Positions 35,767 through 43,923 of a stretch of DNA of 64,000 bases are shown piece by piece (the first letter of the stretch is position 1; every line of letters begins with the position of its first letter). The stretch is from Bacteroidales bacterium. GTDB lineage: Bacteria; Bacteroidota; Bacteroidia; Bacteroidales; P3. The position numbers were made by a program, and so were the translations under genes. The notes beneath the pieces were generated by a model. The model saw only the letters and a list, made by a program, of their open reading frames with translations, was not told where the DNA came from and ran no database searches. The stretch lies in assembly GCA_017618625.1 (NCBI GenBank), contig JAFZTV010000058.1, positions 25,927 to 89,926 of the forward strand, read 5' to 3'.

Positions 35767-36969
35767 TTATTTGCAGGCGTCCACGCTCTCTTTGATGAGC
35801 TGGAAGGTTGCCTCGATGTCGTTGTCGAGACCCATCGAGAAGCGGATCAAGCCTTCGCTCATACCCATCTCCTTCTGGATGTCCTCGGGGACTTCGCTGG
35901 AAGTCGATTTGCCGGAGTTGCTGAAGAGGGTCTTGAAGTAGCCGAGCGATACGGCGAGGTAGCCGACGCCCTTCTCCTGCATGATTTCCATGATCTTGCT
36001 GGCCTTGTCGGCGGTGCCCATGTCGATGGAGATCATACCACCGAAGCCGAAGCCCTCGTTCATCATGCTCTTGAAGAGCTCGTGGTCGGGATGCTCAGGC
36101 AATCCGGGATAGTTGTATTTGAAGCCCACCTCTTTGAAACGTTTGGCGAGATACATGGCGTTCTCGCTGTGTTTCTTCATGCGGATATGCAGGGTGTGGA
36201 GGTTCTTGTTGATGGAAGCGCTGCGCATCGGGTCGAGCACCGGACCGAGAAGCATGCAGGTGCCGTTGTTCACGTCGATAAGGCTGTTGATATACTCGGC
36301 AGAGCCGCAGATGGCACCGGCGACGCAGTCGTTGGTACCGTTGACATACTTGGTCATCGAGTAGACGGTGATGTCGGCACCGAGACGGCAGGGGCTGAAA
36401 ATCATAGGGGTGAAGGTGTTGTCGACAATCAGCTTGGCTCCGATGGAGTGGGCGATCTTCGAGAGTTCGGGCACGTTGGCGATGCGGAGCAGCGGGTTGT
36501 TCATGGTCTCGGTGTAGAGGACCTTGGTGTTGGGGTGCTCAGCGACGGCTTTCTTCACTGCGTTGAGGTCCTGCATGTTGACGAAGGTGGTCTCGACGTT
36601 GAATTTCTTGAGGTAGTTGGCCATGAAGGCGAAGGTGCCGCCGTAGGTGGTCATGGAGCTGATGATATGGTCGCCGGCTTTCACCTCGTGGATGAGAGCG
36701 CTAGTGATGGCGGCAAGGCCCGAACCGGTAACCCAGGCAGCCTCGGTGTCTTCCATAGCGGCGAGGTTCTGGCAGAGCGAGAGGTTCGACGGATTCCAAT
36801 GACGGCTGTAGAGAAAGTAGCCCTCGGTTTCGCCGTGGAAGGTCTCGGTCATAAGATGAGCCTCGGGGAAGGTGAAGGTAGCGGAATCGCAGATAGCTGG
36901 GTTCACACCACGATTGGCGTCGCGACCGTCGTGACGCTGGATTGCTGTTGCAGGATCAAATTTGTTCAT
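35767..36969 (-). CDS. Methionine gamma-lyase-like PLP enzyme
   Basis: The 400-residue protein is a Cys/Met-metabolism PLP enzyme. The pyridoxal-phosphate lysine is in SMTKYVNGTNDCVAGAI, and the C-terminal LIRFSMGLDNDIE is family-typical. Features such as ETMNNPLLRIANVP and SLGYFKTLFSNSGKSTSSE favour methionine gamma-lyase (methanethiol, ammonia and 2-oxobutyrate) over cystathionine gamma-synthase, but the substrate is inferred. 2-Oxobutyrate would feed propionate. A -7 box lies at 37020-37027. Confidence 0.88.
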   Translation of the reverse strand: MNKFDPATAIQRHDGRDANRGVNPAICDSATFTFPEAHLMTETFHGETEGYFLYSRHWNPSNLSLCQNLAAMEDTEAAWVTGSGLAAITSALIHEVKAGDHIISSMTTYGGTFAFMANYLKKFNVETTFVNMQDLNAVKKAVAEHPNTKVLYTETMNNPLLRIANVPELSKIAHSIGAKLIVDNTFTPMIFSPCRLGADITVYSMTKYVNGTNDCVAGAICGSAEYINSLIDVNNGTCMLLGPVLDPMRSASINKNLHTLHIRMKKHSENAMYLAKRFKEVGFKYNYPGLPEHPDHELFKSMMNEGFGFGGMISIDMGTADKASKIMEIMQEKGVGYLAVSLGYFKTLFSNSGKSTSSEVPEDIQKEMGMSEGLIRFSMGLDNDIEATFQLIKESVDACK

Positions 36970-37019
36970 AGTTGTTATTTTTAATTTGTTATTGTTTCAA
37001 AGCAATTGAAAGAGATTTG

Positions 37020-37027
37020 CAAAGTTA
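37020..37027 (-). promoter_or_regulatory. -7 promoter box for the methionine gamma-lyase-like gene
   Basis: The minus strand reads TAACTTTG (TAnnTTTG), about 50 bp upstream of the gene start. Confidence 0.6.
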
Positions 37028-37151
37028 CGAAATTATTTTCGACGTTTGTGACTAGCGATGCAAGATTTCAAATATTTGTGTTCCGCGACCAGTCATTTTG
37101 ACGGTTGCCATTGCCTGAACATGGATTAACACAATGACGCATAAACCACTC

Positions 37152-38363
37152 CTACATCAGCATCGGAGCGATTCGATTCAGCGCATCGACGAAGGCATCA
37201 ACGTCTTCGCGGGTGTTATAGACGGCAAACGAGGCACGGACGGTGCCAGGGATGCCATAACGATCCATGATAGGCTGTGTGCAGTGGTGTCCTGTACGGA
37301 CGGCGACACCGAGCTTGTCGAGCAGCGTGCCCACATCGTAGGGGTGTGCGTCGCCTATAAGGAACGAGATGACGGCGGCCTTATTCGGAGCGGTTCCGAT
37401 GAAACGCATGCCCTCGATATCGCGCATACGCTCGACCGCATAGTCGTGCAGTTCCATTTCGTGACGGCCAATATTCTCGACCCCCAGAGAAAGCATGAAG
37501 TCGATAGCGGCACCCAAGCCCAGCACATCGCCCACGGATGGTGTGCCAGCCTCGAACTTGAAAGGTAGCTCGTTGTAGGTGGTCTTTTCGAGCGTTACGT
37601 CCTTAATCATCTCTCCCCCACCCTGATATGGCGGCATTTCCTCAAGCCAACGGCGTTTGCCATACATCACACCGACACCCATTGGCGCATACATCTTATG
37701 TCCGGAGAAGCAGTAGAAGTCGCAGTCGAGAGCCTGCACATCGACTGGGATATGCGCTACCGACTGGGCACCATCTATCAACACCGGCACATCATGGCTG
37801 TGGGCGATCTTAATTATCTCAGCCACAGGATTGACGGTACCCAAGGTATTGGACACATGGTTGACCGCCACAATGCGGGTTTTCTCGCTAAAAAGTGTTT
37901 TATAGACATCCAAGTCCAACACGCCCTCGTCGCTGAATGGAATATACTTTACCTTGGCCCCCTTGCGCTCGCAGACCATCTGCCAAGGGACCATATCGGA
38001 ATGATGCTCCATAGCCGAAACAATCACCTCGTCGCCCTCACCGATGAAACGTTCGCCAAATGATGATGCCACGAGGTTGATGGACTCGGTGGTGCCGCGA
38101 GTGAAGACAACCTCGGCGCGGTCGGCAGCGTTGATGAAGGAACACACCTTGCGACGCACCTCTTCGAAACGCTCGGTGGCAGCGGTGGCGAGATAGTGTG
38201 TGCCACGATGGATGTTGCTGTTGAGCGAGGTGTAATAAGAGGTCAGCACGTCGATGACCGCCTGGGGTTTCTGCGTGGTGGCAGCGTTGTCGAGATAGAC
38301 AAGAGGGCGGTCGTAGACCTTGGTTCGAAGTATCGGAAACAGAGATTCTTGCACAAATGTCAT
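37152..38363 (-). CDS. sufS: SufS-type cysteine desulfurase
   Basis: The 403-residue PLP enzyme has the SufS order: YLDNAATTQKP, the internal aldimine lysine in FSGHKMYAPMGVG, and the persulfide-carrying cysteine in RTGHHCTQPIM. It removes sulfur from cysteine for iron-sulfur cluster assembly. Neither sufE nor sufBCD is adjacent, so this copy is outside its usual operon. A -7 box lies at 38380-38387. Confidence 0.92.
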   Translation of the reverse strand: MTFVQESLFPILRTKVYDRPLVYLDNAATTQKPQAVIDVLTSYYTSLNSNIHRGTHYLATAATERFEEVRRKVCSFINAADRAEVVFTRGTTESINLVASSFGERFIGEGDEVIVSAMEHHSDMVPWQMVCERKGAKVKYIPFSDEGVLDLDVYKTLFSEKTRIVAVNHVSNTLGTVNPVAEIIKIAHSHDVPVLIDGAQSVAHIPVDVQALDCDFYCFSGHKMYAPMGVGVMYGKRRWLEEMPPYQGGGEMIKDVTLEKTTYNELPFKFEAGTPSVGDVLGLGAAIDFMLSLGVENIGRHEMELHDYAVERMRDIEGMRFIGTAPNKAAVISFLIGDAHPYDVGTLLDKLGVAVRTGHHCTQPIMDRYGIPGTVRASFAVYNTREDVDAFVDALNRIAPMLM

Positions 38364-38379
38364 AATTATAAATGAACTG

Positions 38380-38387
38380 CAAAGATA
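38380..38387 (-). promoter_or_regulatory. -7 promoter box for sufS
   Basis: The minus strand reads TATCTTTG (TAnnTTTG), about 16 bp upstream of sufS, giving a short leader. Confidence 0.65.
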
Positions 38388-38585
38388 AACATTTTGCGCT
38401 GTTTATCAAAATGATTCATATCAAACATATCATGATATGGTCTTTGCCGCTGATGCTCCTCGCCCCAATTCACATCAAAACAATACAAAAGGCCACCATT
38501 CCAGTAACCACCGCAATAACGTTCCAGTTGTCATCGGTACAATAATTTCAATCAAACCGTGTTATATTATTATAAATAAAACGAT

Positions 38586-39722
38586 ATGCGAGTAATCATA
38601 ATGGGGCCGGCATGGCCCTATCGCGGAGGCGGACTTGCCGCATTCAACGAGCGCCTTGCCCATGAGTATATTAAAGAGGGCCATGACGTGGAAATCGTCA
38701 CTTTTACCCTCCAATACCCATCATTTCTCTTCCCCGGCAAGACCCAATACAGCAGCGAACCAGCACCAGAAGGACTGAACATCAAGCGGCTTCTCAGTTC
38801 TGTAAACCCCTTCAGTTGGATTAAGACCGGCAGGTACATCAAACGTCAGCGCCCCGACCTGCTTATTTGCGCATTTTGGCTTCCATTTATGGCGCCAAGC
38901 CTCGGAACGACACTTCGCATAGCGAAGCACCCGTCAACAAAACGCATCAGCATCGTTCACAACCTCATACCTCACGAGCACCGTCCCGGCGATAAGATAT
39001 TCGCACGCTGGTTCGTGAATTCCTGCGACGGATTCGTAACCCTGAGCCGTTCCGTTTTGGACGATCTCGACCGATTCGACCCTCGTAAAAAACTCCCTCG
39101 CACCTTCAGCCCTCATCCCATATACGACCACTATGGGGAGTCCATTCCGAAGACTCAAGCCTGCAACCTTTTGAACATCGACCCCGAATGCCGATACGCA
39201 CTCTTTTTTGGTTTCATTCGTGACTACAAAGGCCTCGACCTATTAATCAGTGCCATGGCCGACAAACGTCTTGCCGACCTCAACGTCAAGCTCATTGTAG
39301 CCGGAGAATTCTATGGCGATCCGAAACCGTACATGGAACAGATTGAGCGACTAAACATCGCCGACCGAATAATACTCAAAAGCGAATTCATCCCCAACAG
39401 CGAAGTCAATCGTTATTTCTGTGCCGCCGACGTGGTGGTTCAACCATACAAATCAGCAACACAAAGCGGAGTAACGCAGATTGCCTTCCATTTCGAGAAA
39501 CCAATGATTGTCACCAATGTAGGAGGGCTGCCAGAGATTGTACCAAATGAGAAAGTGGGGTTTGTGGTTGAACCCAACGCCAAGACGATTGCCGACGCCA
39601 TCCTGCGCTACTACAACGAAAGCTGGCAACCCCGCCTAACAGAAGGCGTCAAAACCGAGAAACAGAAATACCTCTGGTGCAACATGACAAAAGCCATATC
39701 CGAAGTGGCAAAAATTAAATAA
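38586..39722 (+). CDS. Glycosyltransferase family 4 (GT-B)
   Basis: The 378-residue protein has GT-B features: an N-terminal Rossmann part with GPAWPYRGGGLAAFNERLA, and a C-terminal part with FFGFIRDYKGLDLLI, KLIVAGEF and the donor-binding QSGVTQIAFHFEKPMI region. It probably adds a sugar to a lipid-linked or surface glycan in the cytoplasm. It opens the plus-strand run that also carries heptose-nucleotide genes, so a lipopolysaccharide or capsule role is plausible. Acceptor and donor are unknown. Confidence 0.88.
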   Translation: MRVIIMGPAWPYRGGGLAAFNERLAHEYIKEGHDVEIVTFTLQYPSFLFPGKTQYSSEPAPEGLNIKRLLSSVNPFSWIKTGRYIKRQRPDLLICAFWLPFMAPSLGTTLRIAKHPSTKRISIVHNLIPHEHRPGDKIFARWFVNSCDGFVTLSRSVLDDLDRFDPRKKLPRTFSPHPIYDHYGESIPKTQACNLLNIDPECRYALFFGFIRDYKGLDLLISAMADKRLADLNVKLIVAGEFYGDPKPYMEQIERLNIADRIILKSEFIPNSEVNRYFCAADVVVQPYKSATQSGVTQIAFHFEKPMIVTNVGGLPEIVPNEKVGFVVEPNAKTIADAILRYYNESWQPRLTEGVKTEKQKYLWCNMTKAISEVAKIK

Positions 39723-39866
39723 AGATACATCATTCAAAATTTCATCTATCCCAGAATGTCCATATAAACCATACATAACACTCCTGACTACACCTTCCGA
39801 GGCAAGTGCAAACGTTATGAGTTTTGACATCATATACAGTTTAACAATACATAACATAGAAAGTAT

Positions 39867-40370
39867 ATGAGAAACAAAATTTTATTCCTGCTAACAGCTG
39901 TTATTTTCTCAACTCCGGCAATATCACAGCAAATCACCGAAGGCTCGCTTGAATGCTTGAAGAACGAGCATAATATAAACGTAACCATCGACTATTCTGA
40001 AGCCATCATCCACCAAATGTCCGAAAAGGCTTTTGCAGAATACGAGAAAGATTGGAATGTTGATAAAAAAGAGATTCTGATAAAACTTCTTGAATCCGCA
40101 ACTGATAAGTCAAAAGGACTCATAACCTTTGGTATAAATATTCCCACAAAATTATCCATGACTGTAATCGTTCATTCTATTCAAACTGATGGCACATGGA
40201 GTAGTTCGGCTGTAATAACCAACGATAAGAAGGAAATACAATGTCGTATTGACGGCGTTGTAGGTAAAGGTGGGCGTATCGGAAGCATGCTGAACCTCAT
40301 AAAAGACGGTTCGAAAAGCACTGGAAAAGTACTGGGTGAGTTTATAAAAAATCAATATAATTCAAGATGA
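39867..40370 (+). CDS. Exported protein of unknown function, AT-rich
   Basis: The 167-residue product has a signal peptide (MRNKILFLLTAVIFSTPAIS) and a mixed alpha/beta body without a recognised domain. Its base composition is visibly richer in A and T than the neighbouring genes, which suggests a different history. Its stop overlaps the gmhA start by 4 bp, so it is coupled to the heptose genes. I cannot name a function. Confidence 0.65.
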   Translation: MRNKILFLLTAVIFSTPAISQQITEGSLECLKNEHNINVTIDYSEAIIHQMSEKAFAEYEKDWNVDKKEILIKLLESATDKSKGLITFGINIPTKLSMTVIVHSIQTDGTWSSSAVITNDKKEIQCRIDGVVGKGGRIGSMLNLIKDGSKSTGKVLGEFIKNQYNSR

Positions 40371-40951
40371 CACGGATAACGGAAGCCATTCAACAAAGTA
40401 TTGAGGCGAAACAGTCGATACTCTCCGACGAAAGCATGATTCTTCGTATCGGAGAGGCGGCAAAGATAATTGAGAATTCGCTCCGTAACGGCGGCAAGAT
40501 ACATTTCTGCGGCAATGGCGGAAGCGCAGCTGACGCGCAACACCTGGCGGCAGAGCTGAGCGGTCGCTTCTACTTCGACCGTCCGCCGCTCAACGCAGAA
40601 GCTCTCCACTGCAACACCTCCTATCTTACAGCCGTGGGCAACGACTACGGTTACGAACATATCTTTTCACGTCTACTGCGTGGCACGGGCAAGAAAGGCG
40701 ATGTGCTGGTAGGCATCTCCACAAGTGGCAACAGCCACAACATCCTAGAAGCATACAAGGTGTGCCAGGATCTGGACATCAACATCATATCCTTGACCGG
40801 CGCCAGCGGCGGAAAGATGAAAGACTTCGGAGGAATACTGCTTAACGTGCCGTCAACTGACACTCCTCGCATACAGGAATGTCACATCATGATAGGCCAC
40901 ATCATCTGTGAACTGGTGGAGGCGGCAATGTTTTCTCGAGTTGAAAATTAG
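40367..40951 (+). CDS. gmhA: Phosphoheptose isomerase
   Basis: The 194-residue protein has the GmhA/SIS hallmarks FCGNGGSAADAQHLAAELSG, VGISTSGNSHN and the metal-site region IQECHIMIGHIICELVE. It isomerises sedoheptulose 7-phosphate to D-glycero-D-manno-heptose 7-phosphate. A nucleotidyltransferase and GmhB follow, so the local pathway leads to an activated heptose. The start overlaps the previous stop by 4 bp. Confidence 0.95.
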   Translation: MTRITEAIQQSIEAKQSILSDESMILRIGEAAKIIENSLRNGGKIHFCGNGGSAADAQHLAAELSGRFYFDRPPLNAEALHCNTSYLTAVGNDYGYEHIFSRLLRGTGKKGDVLVGISTSGNSHNILEAYKVCQDLDINIISLTGASGGKMKDFGGILLNVPSTDTPRIQECHIMIGHIICELVEAAMFSRVEN

Positions 40952-40980
40952 CAGTCAGCAGTTAGCGAAATAAAAAAATC

Positions 40981-41688
40981 ATGCTTGAAGCGATAGTACT
41001 TGCAGGTGGATTCGGCACACGGCTTCGGTCTGTGGTCAGCGATGTACCCAAACCAATGGCACCGGTGGCAGGAAAACCATTTCTGTGTCACCTGCTCGAC
41101 ACATTGAGAAAAGAAGGATACGGCCATGTGGTGCTCGCCACAGGCTATCTGCATGAGAAAGTGGAGGATTACTTCGGCAACGAGTATGAAGGATTGAAGG
41201 TAGACTATGCCGTCGAACACGAACCGCTCGGCACCGGCGGAGCCATAGTCAACGGCCTGCAGCAATGTGAAAGCACAAAAGTGACGGTGCTGAACGGCGA
41301 CACTCTGTTCTTGATTGACCACCGAAGACTTTTAAGCGTATGCGACGAGAATGAGTCACCACTTACCATCGCACTGCGACATGTGGAGAACTCCGGCCGC
41401 TACGGAAGCGTGGAGACAGACGAGAATGGTCGCATTACAGCTTTCGTTGAGAAAAATGACAAAGGCGAAGCTGGATATATCAACGGCGGCATCTATAGGC
41501 TTGACAGACATCTGCTCGATCACATCGCCGTCGGACAGCAGTTCTCCTTCGAGAAAGAAGTATTGCAGAGGGAATACAAAGAGCGGCCGTTCTACGGAGT
41601 ACGCTTCCAAGGCTACTTCATCGACATAGGAATACCTGAGGACTATGAGAAGGCGAACAATGAGTTTTGTAAAATTGTGAAGTTGTGA
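40981..41688 (+). CDS. Heptose-1-phosphate nucleotidyltransferase (HddC-like)
   Basis: The 235-residue protein starts with LAGGFGTRLRSVV and carries PKPMAPVAGKPFL, a VLNGDTLF metal site and the C-terminal FIDIGIPEDYEKA. Together with the neighbouring gmhA and gmhB this points to the GDP-D-glycero-alpha-D-manno-heptose branch (HddC), not the ADP-heptose branch. Mannose-1-phosphate or glucose-1-phosphate specificity cannot be excluded by motif alone. Confidence 0.82.
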   Translation: MLEAIVLAGGFGTRLRSVVSDVPKPMAPVAGKPFLCHLLDTLRKEGYGHVVLATGYLHEKVEDYFGNEYEGLKVDYAVEHEPLGTGGAIVNGLQQCESTKVTVLNGDTLFLIDHRRLLSVCDENESPLTIALRHVENSGRYGSVETDENGRITAFVEKNDKGEAGYINGGIYRLDRHLLDHIAVGQQFSFEKEVLQREYKERPFYGVRFQGYFIDIGIPEDYEKANNEFCKIVKL

Positions 41689-41715
41689 AATCTTAATATC
41701 TTAACATTTAACCCC

Positions 41716-42252
41716 TTGAGAATAACAGAACATACGGCGTTGTTTCTTGACCGCGACGGGGTGCTCAATGTGCTGAGGCAGGACGATTATGTGAAGTGCC
41801 CCGACGAGCTGGAGGTACTGCCCGGAGTCAAAGAAGCCATCGTTCTGCTGAAAGAACGGTTTGCACATACTTTCATCGTCACCAACCAGCAGGGCGTAAA
41901 CAAAGGGTTGATGACAGAAGAGGATCTCCATGCAGTACATAAAAAACTCATCGACGAGATAGGCGAGATAGACCATATATACTACTGCACCGAGCGCCAG
42001 AGCGCACACAGTTTCAACCGCAAGCCCAATATCGGAATGGCGCTGCAAGCCCGACGGGACTTTCCATACATACGGCTCAAAGAGTGCGTGATGGTCGGCG
42101 ACTCGGCTTCCGACATGCTCTTCGGCCGCCGGGCGGGGATGACCACCGTACTCATAGGCCCCACCAACGCCATCGCCCTCAAGCACCCCAATCTGGTGGA
42201 CCACTACTACCCCACCCTGCTGGACTTCGCCAGAAACATATCACAGCATTAA
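41716..42252 (+). CDS. gmhB: Heptose-1,7-bisphosphate phosphatase
   Basis: The 178-residue HAD phosphatase begins at a TTG codon (41716), read as methionine in MRITEHTALFLDRDGVLN. The DxDxT-type nucleophile site is in FLDRDGVLN, and the second lobe has VGDSASDMLFGRRAG. It removes the 7-phosphate from heptose bisphosphate. No heptose kinase (HddA or HldE) is present in this cluster, so the pathway is incomplete locally. Confidence 0.92.
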   Translation: MRITEHTALFLDRDGVLNVLRQDDYVKCPDELEVLPGVKEAIVLLKERFAHTFIVTNQQGVNKGLMTEEDLHAVHKKLIDEIGEIDHIYYCTERQSAHSFNRKPNIGMALQARRDFPYIRLKECVMVGDSASDMLFGRRAGMTTVLIGPTNAIALKHPNLVDHYYPTLLDFARNISQH

Positions 42253-42311
42253 GCTGCCGATTAATAATAAACACCCACCGTTTTCGTTATGGTAATAGAA
42301 ATCTAAAAGTC

Positions 42312-43760
42312 ATGAATAAGTATCTTACGTTTTATGTCATATTGCTTGTGACGGGAATCTGCCTGCCCAACGTAGCATTATCGAAAGACAAGAAGGACAA
42401 GAAAGGCGCCAAAGCGGGCTACCGCGTTTCTTTGCATATCGACGGTGCCGAGGACGACACGGTATATATGGGCAACTACTTCGCCAAAGGTACATACGCC
42501 ATCGACACGGCGTTGAACGACGGCAAGGGGAACTATGTGTTCCGCCGCGAAACGGAGCTTTTTCCCGGACTCTATTTCTTCACAAACCAGAAAGGTAAAT
42601 TCTTCGAATTCGTGGTGTATAACGAGAAACCGGAATTTAATTTCACGACTAAGAACGACAACTGGCAACGCCACGCAAAGGTGAAAGGCTCTCGCGAAAA
42701 CGAGATTTTCTATGCCTTCCACGCGGAGCGACGACTGCTGATGGACGACCTTGAGGCGAAGTCGAAAAACATGAGCAAAGAGGAATTCGAGGCCTACAGG
42801 TCCGAACAACTGAAAAAGAACGACTCGCTGATGCTCAAATACATCGAACAGTATCCCGAATGTATGTTCGTCAAGATGATGAGCGCCACCAAGCCCATCG
42901 ACGTGCCTCTGGTAAACGACCACGGCGACTCACTGACAGCTCAGGAACGCTACGAATACTATGCCGACCACTATTTTGACAACATGCCGTTGGGAGAGGA
43001 TTTCATTGTACGCACCCCCGAGAACATCTTCTACAAGAAGGTTGAGGACTATTTCAACGTGACGCTGAAGAATACGATGCCGGATTTCATAATCCCCCAC
43101 ATCGACCAGATGATAGACAAGGCCCGTACGGCACCCGAGGTATTCAAGTATTTGGTACACACCACTTCGGAGCGCTTCTTGCAAAGCAACGTGATGGTGT
43201 ATGACGAGGTCTATGTGCACATGATTCACCGCTACTATGCTACTGGCGAAGCTGTGTGGGCGTCGCCGAGCTCGATAGACGAGAACGTGAAGAGAGCCGA
43301 CACATGGGAGAAGATACTGGTGGGCAAAAATGCTCCGGAGCTGATATTGAAAGACACGTTGGGGACGTTCCACTCGCTGGGCGTCGAGTGCAAACGGCAT
43401 CAATACACGCTGCTGATGTTTTGGTCGCCGACCTGCGGACACTGCAAGGTAACGATACCGGAGATGCACGAGATTTACGAAAGATACCGTAAGGAGTACG
43501 ACATCGCGGCCTTCGCCATCCTAAGCGAGCCCGACGACCACACGCGTCCGCAGTGGAAGAAGTTCATAAAGCAGCACGGGCTGGATTGGCTGAACTTGGA
43601 CGGCGGCGAGTGCAACGTAGATTGGAAGGAGGTTTATGACGTGGTGACCACGCCGAAGATATTCTTATTGGACCGCGACAAGAAGATCATAGCCAAGAAA
43701 TTCAGTCCCGAGACCTTCGAAGGGTTGATAAAAAATCAGCTAAAGAAGGTAGGAGAATAA
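42312..43760 (+). CDS. Exported thioredoxin-fold protein (TlpA-like, DUF4369/DUF5106 type)
   Basis: The start is the ATG at 42312, which begins a signal peptide (MNKYLTFYVILLVTGICLPN), giving 482 residues. The N-terminal part has a DUF4369-like beta region (HIDGAEDDTVYMGNYFA) and a helical middle segment. The C-terminal TlpA/ResA thioredoxin domain (about 335-475) has the redox centre FWSPTCGHCK. Such proteins reduce or rearrange disulfides in the periplasm, sometimes helping cytochrome c maturation. The partner is unknown. A terminator follows. Confidence 0.85.
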   Translation: MNKYLTFYVILLVTGICLPNVALSKDKKDKKGAKAGYRVSLHIDGAEDDTVYMGNYFAKGTYAIDTALNDGKGNYVFRRETELFPGLYFFTNQKGKFFEFVVYNEKPEFNFTTKNDNWQRHAKVKGSRENEIFYAFHAERRLLMDDLEAKSKNMSKEEFEAYRSEQLKKNDSLMLKYIEQYPECMFVKMMSATKPIDVPLVNDHGDSLTAQERYEYYADHYFDNMPLGEDFIVRTPENIFYKKVEDYFNVTLKNTMPDFIIPHIDQMIDKARTAPEVFKYLVHTTSERFLQSNVMVYDEVYVHMIHRYYATGEAVWASPSSIDENVKRADTWEKILVGKNAPELILKDTLGTFHSLGVECKRHQYTLLMFWSPTCGHCKVTIPEMHEIYERYRKEYDIAAFAILSEPDDHTRPQWKKFIKQHGLDWLNLDGGECNVDWKEVYDVVTTPKIFLLDRDKKIIAKKFSPETFEGLIKNQLKKVGE

Positions 43761-43782
43761 CTTGGTTCTCTACAATATATAA

Positions 43783-43822
43783 AAAGAGCGTTCCCTTTAA
43801 TTGGAAACGCTCTTTTTTTTTT
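43783..43822 (+). terminator. Intrinsic terminator
   Basis: AAAGAGCGTT pairs with AAACGCTCTTT around an AT-rich loop and is followed by a T run, closing the plus-strand heptose/TlpA run before htpG. Confidence 0.85.
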
Positions 43823-43923
43823 CGAATAGGCAGCGATGAGGAATGCTGACATTTTGACACAACCGCTCGATATGGTATAACTATTGCATGAGAGAGGGGT
43901 AGTAAAAATAAAAAGACAAAGCT

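Noticed and set aside
42084..42311. Longer N-terminus of the thioredoxin-fold protein
   Set aside because: It would overlap gmhB and hide a good signal peptide that starts at 42312.
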